Assembly (NCBI RefSeq): GCF_002899695.1
Contig: NZ_PPEL01000001.1
Span: 1 to 64,000 of the forward strand
Origin: Rubneribacter badeniensis
GTDB lineage: Bacteria; Actinomycetota; Coriobacteriia; Coriobacteriales; Eggerthellaceae
Length of the DNA stretch: 64,000 bases
Reading direction: 5' to 3'
Shown here: positions 1 through 8,544 of the stretch, in pieces
Position numbering within the stretch: the stretch's first letter is position 1
Layout of the letters: every line of letters begins with the position of its first letter
Notes under the pieces: model-generated
What the model was told of the DNA's origin: nothing
Database searches by the model: none
What the model saw: the letters and a program-made list of their open reading frames with translations, nothing else
Position numbers and translations under genes: made by a program

Positions 1-376
1 TCGGGCATGGCTCTCCTCCAATATGCTTCTTGTCTCGACAACTCGAATCATACCGGGGCGGGCCGTGCCCTCCTTCCTATCTGGACGCTATCCTGCTGTC
101 AAAGTGCGCAAAAAATTGTACGTTACCGAAGCGGGAGGGCGGTTCCCGTTGGGCGCGGAACTGTTGCTTGTGCCACGGAACTGAAACGTTCGGGGTGCTT
201 CAAGCATGCGGGGAAGAGCCGCGCGCGTCCGACTGGCGACTGGCGGTTCTCGCGCAAGGGGTCCATTCGCGGGGCGTTCCCCTCTCTCGTTTTCCGTCGC
301 ACTCCTCTATAATCTTTTGCGGGCGGTTTCTGCGGGAGAAAGCCCTTGATGGCCGGCTTGGAGTAAGGGGGAAGAC
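1..376. other. Gene-free left edge
   Basis: No convincing coding region is seen in this stretch. Open frames here lack plausible ribosome binding sites and recognisable products. The only clear signal is a TATAAT hexamer at 308-313, about 63 bases before the start of the RhuM-like gene. The end of any upstream gene lies outside the window. Confidence 0.5.
308..313 (+). promoter_or_regulatory. -10 hexamer upstream of RhuM-like gene
   Basis: A perfect TATAAT lies in the sequence CTCTATAATCTTTT. No good -35 hexamer is found at 16-18 bases. A similar TTTTATAATC stands before the next gene, so both defence-type genes may have their own promoters. Confidence 0.4.
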
Positions 377-1402
377 GTGGCGGTTGGGGTTTTGAATGAT
401 GGCGGTGAACAGCCGCTGCGAGCCGAGATCGTTCTCTACCAAGCCGATGGGGCGAACGTGCCCGTGTCGGTCCGCTATATGAACGACACGATGTGGCTCA
501 CCCAAAGGGAGATGGGGGAGTTGTTCGGAACGACCGCATCCAACGTGAGCATGCACCTGAAGAATATCTTTGCCGAAGGCGAGCTTGCCGAAAGCGATTC
601 GGTGATTAAATTCAGGATTTCTGAATTTAATAAAAAGCCCAGCAACCTCTATAATCTCGATGCGATCATCGCGGTGGGCTATCGCGTGAACTCCCTGAAA
701 GCGACGCGCTTTCGCCAATGGGCCACGGCCACGCTCAAAGAATATATCGTGAAGGGCTATGTCCTGAACGACGATATGCTCAAGAACGGAGCGCCGTTCG
801 GCAAGGATTACTTCGATGAGCTTATCGTGCGGATTCGGGATATCCGCGCAAGCGAGCGGCGCGTCTACCAAAAGATCACGGACATCTTCCAAGAGTGCAG
901 CTTCGACTACGACAAAAACAGCGAGACGGCGCGCAGGTTCTACGCGACGGTGCAGAACAAGCTGCATTACGCGATAACCGGCCACACCGCCGCCGAGATA
1001 ATCGCGGAGCGCTCGGATGCCGGCAAGCCGAGCATGGGCTTGACTTCATGGAAAGGCGCGCCCGAGGGGCCTATCCATTCGTCGGATGTCACGGTGGCGA
1101 AAAACTATCTGACGTACGATGAGATGGAAACTTTGAACCGTCTCGTCGCCATGTTCTTGGACGACGCGGAGCTGCGTGCGAAGGATCAGGTTCTGACGAG
1201 CATGGAGGATTGCGAACGGGCGCTCGACCAGTTTCTGAGCTACAATCGGCGCGAAGTGCTTCTCCATAAAGGAGAGCGGACGAAGAGGCAGGCCGATGAA
1301 AAGGCGCTGCGTGAATTTGCCGAATTCCGCAAGATCCAAGATCGCACTTACGAGAACGACTTCGAGAAGGAGATCAAAAGGATCCAAGGATCGAAAGGCT
1401 GA
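377..1402 (+). CDS. RhuM-like virulence/defence-associated protein
   Basis: The 341-residue protein resembles the RhuM family named after a gene on Salmonella pathogenicity island 3; the biochemical role of the family is not established. The N-terminal part has the typical RhuM/KilA-N-like sequence TMWLTQREMGELFGTTASNV, which looks like a helix-turn-helix, followed by the conserved RVNSLKATRFRQWA segment. The C-terminal part is charged and helical. The chosen start is GTG at 377, preceded by AAGGGGGAAG. Such genes often sit beside restriction-modification genes, and here the next gene on the same strand is a type ISP enzyme. A link in function is inference from position only. Confidence 0.75.
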   Translation: MAVGVLNDGGEQPLRAEIVLYQADGANVPVSVRYMNDTMWLTQREMGELFGTTASNVSMHLKNIFAEGELAESDSVIKFRISEFNKKPSNLYNLDAIIAVGYRVNSLKATRFRQWATATLKEYIVKGYVLNDDMLKNGAPFGKDYFDELIVRIRDIRASERRVYQKITDIFQECSFDYDKNSETARRFYATVQNKLHYAITGHTAAEIIAERSDAGKPSMGLTSWKGAPEGPIHSSDVTVAKNYLTYDEMETLNRLVAMFLDDAELRAKDQVLTSMEDCERALDQFLSYNRREVLLHKGERTKRQADEKALREFAEFRKIQDRTYENDFEKEIKRIQGSKG

Positions 1403-1442
1403 GGGAAAAGGGTCGTAGGTGTTCCTTCCGTGTAGTTTTCCC
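1403..1442. terminator. Hairpin after RhuM-like gene
   Basis: GGGAAAA (1403-1409) can pair with TTTTCCC (1436-1442) around a loop containing TCCTTCCG. A related hairpin with different stem bases but similar loop bases follows the type ISP gene at 7383-7417. It may act as a terminator, although no strong T run follows. Confidence 0.4.
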
Positions 1443-1499
1443 GCTCGAAAGCTTGAACGAACATCGCCTCTTCAAGGGCGAATATGTTTTCGGATCTTT

Positions 1500-1505
1500 T
1501 ATAAT
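1500..1505 (+). promoter_or_regulatory. -10 hexamer upstream of type ISP gene
   Basis: TATAAT in TTTTATAATC lies 48 bases before the ATG at 1554. No clear -35 hexamer is seen at standard spacing. If used, it makes the restriction-modification gene independent of the RhuM-like gene. Confidence 0.35.
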
Positions 1506-1553
1506 CAACAACGGTACAGCCATTCTTTTTGAGATGCGGATAGAGGGGTCCCC

Positions 1554-4500
1554 ATGTCGTCGATAAGCCGAATCGCCAAAGAGGCCAAGCAGCCGCGCGG
1601 CGGGTACGTGAAGCTGGAAGAGTTCCATGAGCAGTCGTTCGACGACGGCATGTGCGTGGTCGGTGCTTTCAGCATCTCTCCTTCGATTGTCGGGCTCGCC
1701 GTCGATTATCTGACGCGCATGATGCTTGGCGCGTCGGCTGAAGAGGCCTTCGAGGTATCCTTGAAGGGGGCCCGCCTGATCGGGCGGGGCGAGCACGCAA
1801 AGGCTTTGGAAATGGTGGACTCCCTTCGACGCAAGGATGGCGACGCCCTTTTGGATGAAGAGGGCATTCGCTTCGCGTGCAGGCTTTCGGGGTACGATGT
1901 TGCCTATCGCCGCGGAAAACAGGATTTCAAGCCAGTGGACGGCATCGATCCCGACGAGAGAACCGTCGCGGACATCCGTCTTATGGCGGCGCGCTCGGCA
2001 TCGTTTTTCAGTGGGCAGGGAAGCGACATCGTCAGCGGCTTCACGCTGCACGGCGGTATGACGGATAAGTTGGAAGCGGGGGACGGCGATTATGTGGCGG
2101 GCGGTACGCTCTGGGATCTCAAGTGCTCCAAACGCAAGCCGAGTGCAGAGCATACACTGCAGGTGATATGCTACTGGCTCGCCGGCATGAGATCGCGGCA
2201 GGGGGAGTTCGCGGACATAGAAGCCGTGGGGCTGTTCAACCCGCTGCTTAACAAGGCATGGACGAAGCCCCTCTCCGAAATATCAGACGAAGTGCTCGAC
2301 GAGATCGCGGTCAAGGTGCTAAGCTATCCGTCTGCTCAAAAGGAGCGCGCCCCTCGACGTTCCAGCGCCGGGACGACCGTGTACGATGTGGTGGATGCGA
2401 TCAGGCGGGAGTGCGCATCGGAATCCGACAAGGGTTCTCGCTTCGAGCGCGCGGTGCGCTTCTACCTCAAAAACGACCCCTTGTGGCGCGGCCGTTTGGA
2501 AGAGGTGTGGCTGTGGGCGGATGCCCCCACCAACGACGGGCGCGATATAGGTATCGATTTGGTGGCGAAGGATCGCGAGGATGGGGCGTATTGGGCCATC
2601 CAATGCAAGTGCTACGACGAGGAATCTAGCTTGGATTACCGGACGGTTGCCACGTTCTATGGGGCTGTGGGGACGGGGGAGACGTATGCCCACAATATGA
2701 TCGTGAGTACAACCGAGCATTTCGGCCCGAATCTCGATAGAGCTGCGGGCAAGTGGAGGACGGTTCGTCTGTTCCTCGACGAGATGGCTCAGGCCGATGT
2801 CGACTGGAAGGCGTTTTTGGAGGGCTCCGACATTGGCCAGCGCAAGCTCTTCGAGCCTCGCGAGTATCAGGAAGAGGCGATAGGAAAATGCCTTGAGGGG
2901 TTCGCGCATGCGGACAGGGGGAAACTCGTCATGGCATGCGGAACGGGCAAAACCCTGACTGCCCTGCGTTTGGCCGAGCGCTTTTGCCCGCGCGGGCGGG
3001 TGCTGTTCCTCGCTCCTTCGATCTCGCTTGTGGCCCAAACGCTGCGCGTGTGGGCGAATCAGGCGGCTTGTCCTTTGCGGTGCGCCGTAGTGTGTTCCGA
3101 TGCCAAGGCGTCGAGAAACGAGGATGCGTGGGAATCCTCTCTCAAAGACGTTCCGTTTCCCGCGTCGACCGACCCTTCGGAAATCATCAGGCAGGTGGGG
3201 TCTGATAACGCCGAGGGGCTGACGGTGGTGTTTTCCACCTACCAATCCATCCAAGCGATCATCGATGCGCAGGACGCCGGGCTGGCCGACTTCGACCTCT
3301 GCATCTGCGACGAGGCCCATCGCACCACGGGTGCGCGCGACATGAGCGACTCCAAAGAGGATGAGAGTGCGTTCACCAAAGTCCACGACGCGAACGCCTT
3401 GCGTGCCCGGAAGCGCCTGTACATGACCGCCACGCCGCGCGTGTACGGCACAGCGGCGAAACGCAAGGCCCATGAGGAGAGCTACGAGCTGTCTTCGATG
3501 GACGATGAGGAGAAATACGGCAAGGAGCTATACCGACTCTCGTTCGGCTGCGCGGTCGAGAAAGGACTGCTGGCCGATTACCGTGTGCTGATCCTTACGG
3601 TGTCGGAAGCCATGGCGTCTGAGGTGTATCAGCAGATGATGGCGGCCGAGGAGGGCTTCGACGTGCCGGAGGCCGCCAAGATACTCGGTTGTTGGAAGGG
3701 CTTGACAACTCGCGGAGAGCGTATGTGTGATCTGAACCTGCAAAGGATCGACATGGGAGAGGGCGAAGCGGTGGAGGACTGGCTTGTCGATCTGCCCGAC
3801 CCCATGCGCCGCGCCGTGGCGTTTTGCTCGAAGATCGACGAGTCGAAGCGTTTCGCCGATCTTTTCCAGCGCGTGGTGGATGTCTATCGTGACAAGGTCG
3901 ATCTGCGAAACCCGCTGCGTGTAGAGTGCCAGCATGTTGACGGCAGCATGGATTCTGCTACGCGCAAGCGCAAGCTGAGGTGGCTTGAAGAGGATCCTGC
4001 CGAAGGCGAGTGTCGCGTGCTCGCGAACGCGCGATGCCTCTCCGAGGGAATAGATGTCCCCGACCTCGATGCGGTGCTGTTTATGAAGCCGCGCAAAAGC
4101 CGAGTCGATATCATTCAGGCCGTGGGCCGGGTTATGCGCAAAGCTCCCGGCAAGCGCTACGGCTACGTCATCTTGCCGGTGGTGGTGCCTGCGGGCAAAT
4201 CGCCGGAGGAGGCTCTGGACGACGACAAGGCATTCGACGTGGTGTGGGAGGTGCTGCAAGCGCTGCGTAGCCACGACGAGCGGTTGGATGCGCGCATCAA
4301 TTCGCTGATGCTCTCCGACGAGGGTGTCGAAAGCAACATCCTCGTCGATGAGCTGGGCATGTCGGGTGACGACCTGTCCATCGTCCAAGAAAAGCTCGAT
4401 CTCGGGTGGGGTCTTGACGAATGGCAAGATGCCATGGAGGCGAAGCTTGTCAAGAAATGCGGCACGCGTGTGTACTGGGAGGATTGGGCCGATGATGTGG

Positions 4501-7382
4501 CGGGTATCGCGAGCAGGCATATAGAGCGTATCCGCAGCATCGTCGCATCGGATGAGCGCGCGGGAAGGGAGTTCGGGCGGTTCGTGCAAGGTCTGCGCGA
4601 CAGCTTGAACCCCGGCGTGACCGAGGAATCCGCAATCGAGATGCTTGCGCAACACCTCATCACGCTGCCCGTGTTCGAGGCGCTTTTCGGGGATGCGTCG
4701 TTCGCGAAGAGTAATCCCGTGTCGCGTGCCATGGAGGGGATGCTCGACGTGTTGCGCGCCCATGCTATGGAGAAGCGCGAAGACGACGACGTGTTGGAAA
4801 CGCTGTACGCGAGTGTGCGCAGCCGCGTTTCCGTCATCCAAAGCGATGCAGGACGCCAAGCCATCATCAAAGAGCTCTACGAGGGCTTCTTTAGCAAGGC
4901 GTTCAAGGGAACGTCTGAGAAGATGGGCATCGTGTACACGCCGAACGAGATCGTGGACTACATCCTGCATGCGACCGACCGCATGTTGAAGGCCGAGTTC
5001 GGCGAGGGGCTGGGCAGCCCCGGCGTGCACATTCTCGACCCGTTCGCGGGCACGGGCACGTTCATGGCCGAGCTTATAGCCTCGGACATCATCAGCGACG
5101 AGGAGCTGCCGGGGAAATATGCGCGGGAGCTGCACAGCAATGAGATATTGTTGCTCGCCTACTATATTATGACCATCAATATCGAACAAGCGTACCATTC
5201 GAGAATGCAGAGAGAGAGAGAGAGAGAGAGCTCTTCGCTGCATAACGGGCAGGGCGGCCTGAGCTACGAGCCGTTTCCCGGAGCGGTGCTCACCGACACG
5301 TTCCAGATGACGGAAGAGGGCGACACGCTGGATGAGAGCGTGTTCACGCAGAACTCCGAACGTGTGGCAGCGCAGAACAAGCTGCCTATCCGCGTGATCG
5401 TGGGCAACCCTCCGTATTCGGTGGGTCAGAAGAACGAAAATGACAACAATGCAAACCAGTCGTATTTTTCGCTTGACGGGCGAATCAGGGATACGTATGT
5501 CGCCAAATCGTCTGCAAAGCTGGCCAAAGGGGCATACGATTCCTATATCCGTGCTTTTCGATGGGCTTCCGATCGTATGGGCGATCGCGGTATCGTATGC
5601 TTCGTGACAAATGCCGGTTGGATTGATGCTTCGGCGACTGACGGGTTCCGCAAATGTCTTGCCGAGGATTTCAGCAGCGTGTGGGTATTTCATTTGCGAG
5701 GGAATGCGCGGACGTCGGGCGAAGAACGTCGGAGGGAAAGAGACAATGTTTTCGGGCAGGGGACGCGGACACCTATCGCCATCACCATGTTGGTCAAGAA
5801 TCCCGATAGCCCCGATCATGGGCGTATCTTTTTTCATGATATCGGAGATTACCTGTCGCGTGAACAGAAGCTGGCAATCGTTCGCAAAGCTGCGCATGAG
5901 GGGGTTTGCAGTTGGCAGGAAATCACTCCCGACCGCCATGGGGACTGGCTTAATCAGCGCGATGATTCGTGGTATGAGTTTGCTCCGACGGCTATTGACA
6001 AATGCGTTGAAAAAAGGGCGACTGCATTCGGGATCTTTAAGCTGTTCTCCTATGGGGTCGTAACCAATCGTGATGCTTGGACGTATAGCTTCTCGTTGCC
6101 GGATCTTCGATCCAATATGACAAGCATGCTGGAAGTTTTTAATTATGAGCAACGACGCATGAAAGAGCTTGGTGCGACAAAAAAGCAAGAAAGTCTTCTT
6201 GATAATGATGGGACGAAAATAAAATGGACGCGTCGGCTAAAAGACTACTGTTTTTCGGATAGGATTATTGAAGTTGAGCCATGCTGGGCAATAAGCATGT
6301 ATCGGCCATTTTGCAAGCAATGGTTGTATTTCAACAGCGAATTGAACGAAATGACGTACCAGCAAACACGCCTTTTTCCGTTCACTCTAAGCGAGCGGAA
6401 AAACAAAGGACGTGTCAGCAAACACGTTTCATCAACGCTTCTGGGCGAAGGCGAAATGACGTACCAGCAAACAATGATCGATCAATTGCCTAATAAGGGA
6501 ATATATGTTACAGGGGTTGGTGCGGCAAGTTCATTTTCTGCTTTGATGACGGATTGTGTTCCGAATTTGCACTTGCAAGATACGGGTCAGTGTTTCCCCC
6601 TCTACTGGTACGAAGAGCAAGAGCCCCTTGGCGGCCTATTCGGCGATGGCGACGGGCGAGGCTATACGCGTCACGATGCTATCACCGACGAGGCGCTGCA
6701 TGTGTTTCGCAATACGTATCCCGATGCGTTCGGCGCGCGGCATGGCAAACCTGCGCGGGCCAAGAAACACGGCGGATCGGAGCTTACCAAGGAGGACATC
6801 TTCTACTACATTTACGGCATCCTACATTCACCTGAGTATCGCACACGTTTCGAGGCTAATCTGAAAAAAGAGTTGCCGCGCATTCCCTTGGCCGACGACT
6901 TCGCGCGCTTCTCAAAGGCCGGTCGCGCGTTGGCCGACTTGCATCTGCGTTACGAGACGGTGGAGCCGTGGGATGGCATCATCGAGGAGGGGGATAGCGC
7001 AAACCCCGGGCGCACCGAGAAGATGCGTTTCGGAAAGTGCAAGAAGGACGACGCGCATCCCAAGGGCGAGGATGTCACCGTGCTGTGCGTTTCTGAGAAC
7101 ATGGTGCTGCGCAATATTCCCGAGCGTGCGTATGATTACGTGGTCAATGGAAAGAGCGCCATCGGGTGGCTGATGGATCGCTACCAGGTGCGCACCGACA
7201 AAGCATCCGGCATCGTGAACGACCCCAACGACTACAGCGACGATCCCCGCTACATCGTCGATTTGGTGAAGCGCGTGGTGCGCGTGTCGATGGAGACGTT
7301 GGAGATCGTCGGCAGCCTGCCTCCGCTCAACGAGAAGCCCCAGTCCGCCGACTGGCCGCTGTCGTGGAGAATGGAGGGCTGA
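1554..7382 (+). CDS. Single-chain type ISP restriction-modification enzyme
   Basis: The 1,942-residue protein combines nuclease, ATP-driven translocase, adenine methyltransferase and target recognition parts, as in LlaBIII/LlaGI-type ISP enzymes. Residues 1-270 hold an extra PD-(D/E)XK-like domain (D177, D179, then D188-L-K190 in TLWDLKCSK). Next is the Mrr-like nuclease (D335 and Q350-C-K352), then an SF2 helicase with Walker A ACGTGKT near 461-467, DEAH at 586-589 and motif VI QAVGRVMRK at 855-863. The methyltransferase has DPFAGTGTF from 1162 and NPPY at 1285-1288. The last ~500 residues should be the specificity domain. A (AG)11 tract sits in frame around residues 1218-1226, and the specificity region is visibly AT-richer than the rest, suggesting exchange. 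The reading frame is intact, so the gene is predicted to be in the on state. Confidence 0.88.
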   Translation: MSSISRIAKEAKQPRGGYVKLEEFHEQSFDDGMCVVGAFSISPSIVGLAVDYLTRMMLGASAEEAFEVSLKGARLIGRGEHAKALEMVDSLRRKDGDALLDEEGIRFACRLSGYDVAYRRGKQDFKPVDGIDPDERTVADIRLMAARSASFFSGQGSDIVSGFTLHGGMTDKLEAGDGDYVAGGTLWDLKCSKRKPSAEHTLQVICYWLAGMRSRQGEFADIEAVGLFNPLLNKAWTKPLSEISDEVLDEIAVKVLSYPSAQKERAPRRSSAGTTVYDVVDAIRRECASESDKGSRFERAVRFYLKNDPLWRGRLEEVWLWADAPTNDGRDIGIDLVAKDREDGAYWAIQCKCYDEESSLDYRTVATFYGAVGTGETYAHNMIVSTTEHFGPNLDRAAGKWRTVRLFLDEMAQADVDWKAFLEGSDIGQRKLFEPREYQEEAIGKCLEGFAHADRGKLVMACGTGKTLTALRLAERFCPRGRVLFLAPSISLVAQTLRVWANQAACPLRCAVVCSDAKASRNEDAWESSLKDVPFPASTDPSEIIRQVGSDNAEGLTVVFSTYQSIQAIIDAQDAGLADFDLCICDEAHRTTGARDMSDSKEDESAFTKVHDANALRARKRLYMTATPRVYGTAAKRKAHEESYELSSMDDEEKYGKELYRLSFGCAVEKGLLADYRVLILTVSEAMASEVYQQMMAAEEGFDVPEAAKILGCWKGLTTRGERMCDLNLQRIDMGEGEAVEDWLVDLPDPMRRAVAFCSKIDESKRFADLFQRVVDVYRDKVDLRNPLRVECQHVDGSMDSATRKRKLRWLEEDPAEGECRVLANARCLSEGIDVPDLDAVLFMKPRKSRVDIIQAVGRVMRKAPGKRYGYVILPVVVPAGKSPEEALDDDKAFDVVWEVLQALRSHDERLDARINSLMLSDEGVESNILVDELGMSGDDLSIVQEKLDLGWGLDEWQDAMEAKLVKKCGTRVYWEDWADDVAGIASRHIERIRSIVASDERAGREFGRFVQGLRDSLNPGVTEESAIEMLAQHLITLPVFEALFGDASFAKSNPVSRAMEGMLDVLRAHAMEKREDDDVLETLYASVRSRVSVIQSDAGRQAIIKELYEGFFSKAFKGTSEKMGIVYTPNEIVDYILHATDRMLKAEFGEGLGSPGVHILDPFAGTGTFMAELIASDIISDEELPGKYARELHSNEILLLAYYIMTINIEQAYHSRMQRERERESSSLHNGQGGLSYEPFPGAVLTDTFQMTEEGDTLDESVFTQNSERVAAQNKLPIRVIVGNPPYSVGQKNENDNNANQSYFSLDGRIRDTYVAKSSAKLAKGAYDSYIRAFRWASDRMGDRGIVCFVTNAGWIDASATDGFRKCLAEDFSSVWVFHLRGNARTSGEERRRERDNVFGQGTRTPIAITMLVKNPDSPDHGRIFFHDIGDYLSREQKLAIVRKAAHEGVCSWQEITPDRHGDWLNQRDDSWYEFAPTAIDKCVEKRATAFGIFKLFSYGVVTNRDAWTYSFSLPDLRSNMTSMLEVFNYEQRRMKELGATKKQESLLDNDGTKIKWTRRLKDYCFSDRIIEVEPCWAISMYRPFCKQWLYFNSELNEMTYQQTRLFPFTLSERKNKGRVSKHVSSTLLGEGEMTYQQTMIDQLPNKGIYVTGVGAASSFSALMTDCVPNLHLQDTGQCFPLYWYEEQEPLGGLFGDGDGRGYTRHDAITDEALHVFRNTYPDAFGARHGKPARAKKHGGSELTKEDIFYYIYGILHSPEYRTRFEANLKKELPRIPLADDFARFSKAGRALADLHLRYETVEPWDGIIEEGDSANPGRTEKMRFGKCKKDDAHPKGEDVTVLCVSENMVLRNIPERAYDYVVNGKSAIGWLMDRYQVRTDKASGIVNDPNDYSDDPRYIVDLVKRVVRVSMETLEIVGSLPPLNEKPQSADWPLSWRMEG
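5209..5230 (+). repeat. (AG)11 dinucleotide tract inside the type ISP gene
   Basis: Eleven uninterrupted AG units lie between methyltransferase motif I and the NPPY motif and encode alternating Arg-Glu. Gain or loss of one unit would shift the frame and truncate the protein before NPPY and the specificity domain. This is the usual design of slipped-strand phase variation. Whether the length varies cannot be seen from one sequence. Confidence 0.9.
6347..6473 (+). repeat. 22-bp direct repeats in the specificity region
   Basis: The 22-base sequence beginning CGAAATGACGTACCAGC occurs at 6347-6368 and again at 6452-6473. The offset of 105 bases keeps the same frame, so both copies encode EMTYQQT. 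A third, imperfect copy (GACGTGTCAGCAAACACG) lies between them at 6409-6426 in another frame. Recombination between the outer copies would delete 35 codons without a frameshift. Confidence 0.85.
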
Positions 7383-7417
7383 GGAGGGTCGCAAGCGGTC
7401 CTTCCGCGTGGCCCTCC
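7383..7417. terminator. Hairpin after type ISP gene
   Basis: GGAGGG (7383-7388) pairs with CCCTCC (7412-7417), with an inner GCGG/CCGC stem around TCCTT. The surrounding bases align with the hairpin after the RhuM-like gene, with changed stem bases that keep pairing. No T run follows, so terminator activity is uncertain. Confidence 0.4.
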
Positions 7418-7540
7418 CTTCCCGCTCGTCCCGTCCCGCCCTCTGCATATGTGATTTTGGTTGCTCGTGGGGGCGGGGGGCGGTGGGCGAGGGCGGCATC
7501 GTATATACTTCTGCTTTGCATGAATCGGAGCACCTCGAAT

Positions 7541-7622
7541 GGGCTGGGGCGGCGCCAAGTTCCGAACCTGGTCAGGTCCGGGAGGAAGCAGCCATAAGGG
7601 ACCGCTGACGAGCGCCCCCGCC
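7541..7622 (+). ncRNA. ffs: Bacterial small signal recognition particle RNA (4.5S type)
   Basis: The segment contains the nearly invariant SRP core GGTCAGGTCCGGGAGGAAGC followed by AGCC. The ends, GGCTGGGGCG at 7542-7551 and GCGCCCCCGCC near 7612-7622, pair into the expected closing helix with one mismatch. The RNA binds Ffh and directs membrane proteins to the translocon. Location just upstream of dnaX and recR matches the Bacillus subtilis scr-dnaX-yaaK-recR arrangement, here with a DedA gene in between. Exact ends are estimated from base pairing. Confidence 0.93.
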
Positions 7623-7700
7623 TATTCGGGGTGTTTTGATGTTGCGGCCCGTCGAACGCGGGCGTTGCTGAGCCGGTATGTGCATACGCGAAAGGCGCAC

Positions 7701-8360
7701 ATGGATATCATCGATTTCTTCGTCAACTTGCTGTCCGATCCGCGGGGGGCCATCGCCGGGTGGATCGCCACGCTCGGTGCGGTGTGGGTGTACTCGCCGC
7801 TGTTCCTCATCGTATTCGTGGAGACCGGCGTGGTGTTCTTCCCGTTTTTGCCGGGAGACTCGCTGTTGTTCGCGGCGGGCGTGTTCTCGGCCGATGGCGG
7901 CGGGTTGAACGTGTTCGCCACGCTTGTCGTGTTTTACGTGGCGGCTATCTTGGGCAATACCTCGAACTACTGGATCGCGCGCGTGTTCGGCAAGCGCATC
8001 ATCGATTCGGGCAAGGTGAAGGCGCTCACGCCCGAGCGCATGGCGAAGCTCGACCACTTCTTCGAGAAGTACGGCGGCCTCACGATCATCATCACGCGCT
8101 TCATGCCGTTCTTCCGCACGTTCGCGCCGTTCATCGCGGGCACGGGGCATATGAACTTCGCGAAGTTCACGCTGTTCAACTGCATCGGCGGCATCGCGTG
8201 GGTGAGCCTGTTCGTGCTGGTGGGGTATTTCTTCGGCGGCATCCCGCTTGTGCAGGAGCACTTCGAGGTGATTGTGTTGGGCATCGTGGCCGTGTCGGTG
8301 GCGCCGGCGGTGATCGGCGCGGTGAAGGCGGCTTTGGGCTCGCGCAAGAAGAAGGCGTAG
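7701..8360 (+). CDS. DedA-family membrane protein
   Basis: The 219-residue polytopic protein belongs to the DedA/VTT family (SNARE-associated domain). Family members act at the cytoplasmic membrane and include lipid flippases needed for envelope homeostasis. Family features visible are FVETGVVFFPFLPGDSLLF near the N-terminus, the conserved GN(T)xNYWIAR segment, and RFMPFFRTFAPFIAGTGHM in the re-entrant region, followed by hydrophobic helices and a Lys-rich tail. ATG 7701 is preferred over an in-frame GTG at 7680 because GAAAGG lies just upstream. The exact substrate is unknown. The gene sits between ffs and dnaX. Confidence 0.85.
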   Translation: MDIIDFFVNLLSDPRGAIAGWIATLGAVWVYSPLFLIVFVETGVVFFPFLPGDSLLFAAGVFSADGGGLNVFATLVVFYVAAILGNTSNYWIARVFGKRIIDSGKVKALTPERMAKLDHFFEKYGGLTIIITRFMPFFRTFAPFIAGTGHMNFAKFTLFNCIGGIAWVSLFVLVGYFFGGIPLVQEHFEVIVLGIVAVSVAPAVIGAVKAALGSRKKKA

Positions 8361-8468
8361 GCGGGCTGCGCAGAGCAGTGGGCGAAGTGGGCTCGGCGCG
8401 CCGTTCATGGGCGTGCTGCTGATGCTGTGTGGTTGGCGGCGCTGCGTGCCGACCGATGCGGTTGCCGA

Positions 8469-8474
8469 TATAAT
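8469..8474 (+). promoter_or_regulatory. -10 hexamer of the dnaX cluster
   Basis: A perfect TATAAT lies 71 bases before the dnaX ATG in the gap after dedA. No convincing -35 hexamer is present. It would start transcription near 8481 and could drive dnaX, ybaB and recR together. Confidence 0.45.
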
Positions 8475-8544
8475 GGAGGGGAACTGACGAATCGGATTGC
8501 GACGCCCGCCGTCCGGCAGCATGCGCGTGGAGGATGACGTTCCC

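Noticed and set aside
3528-6188. An 886-codon minus-strand frame within the type ISP gene
   Set aside because: It is antisense to clear helicase and methyltransferase motifs and has no recognisable content.
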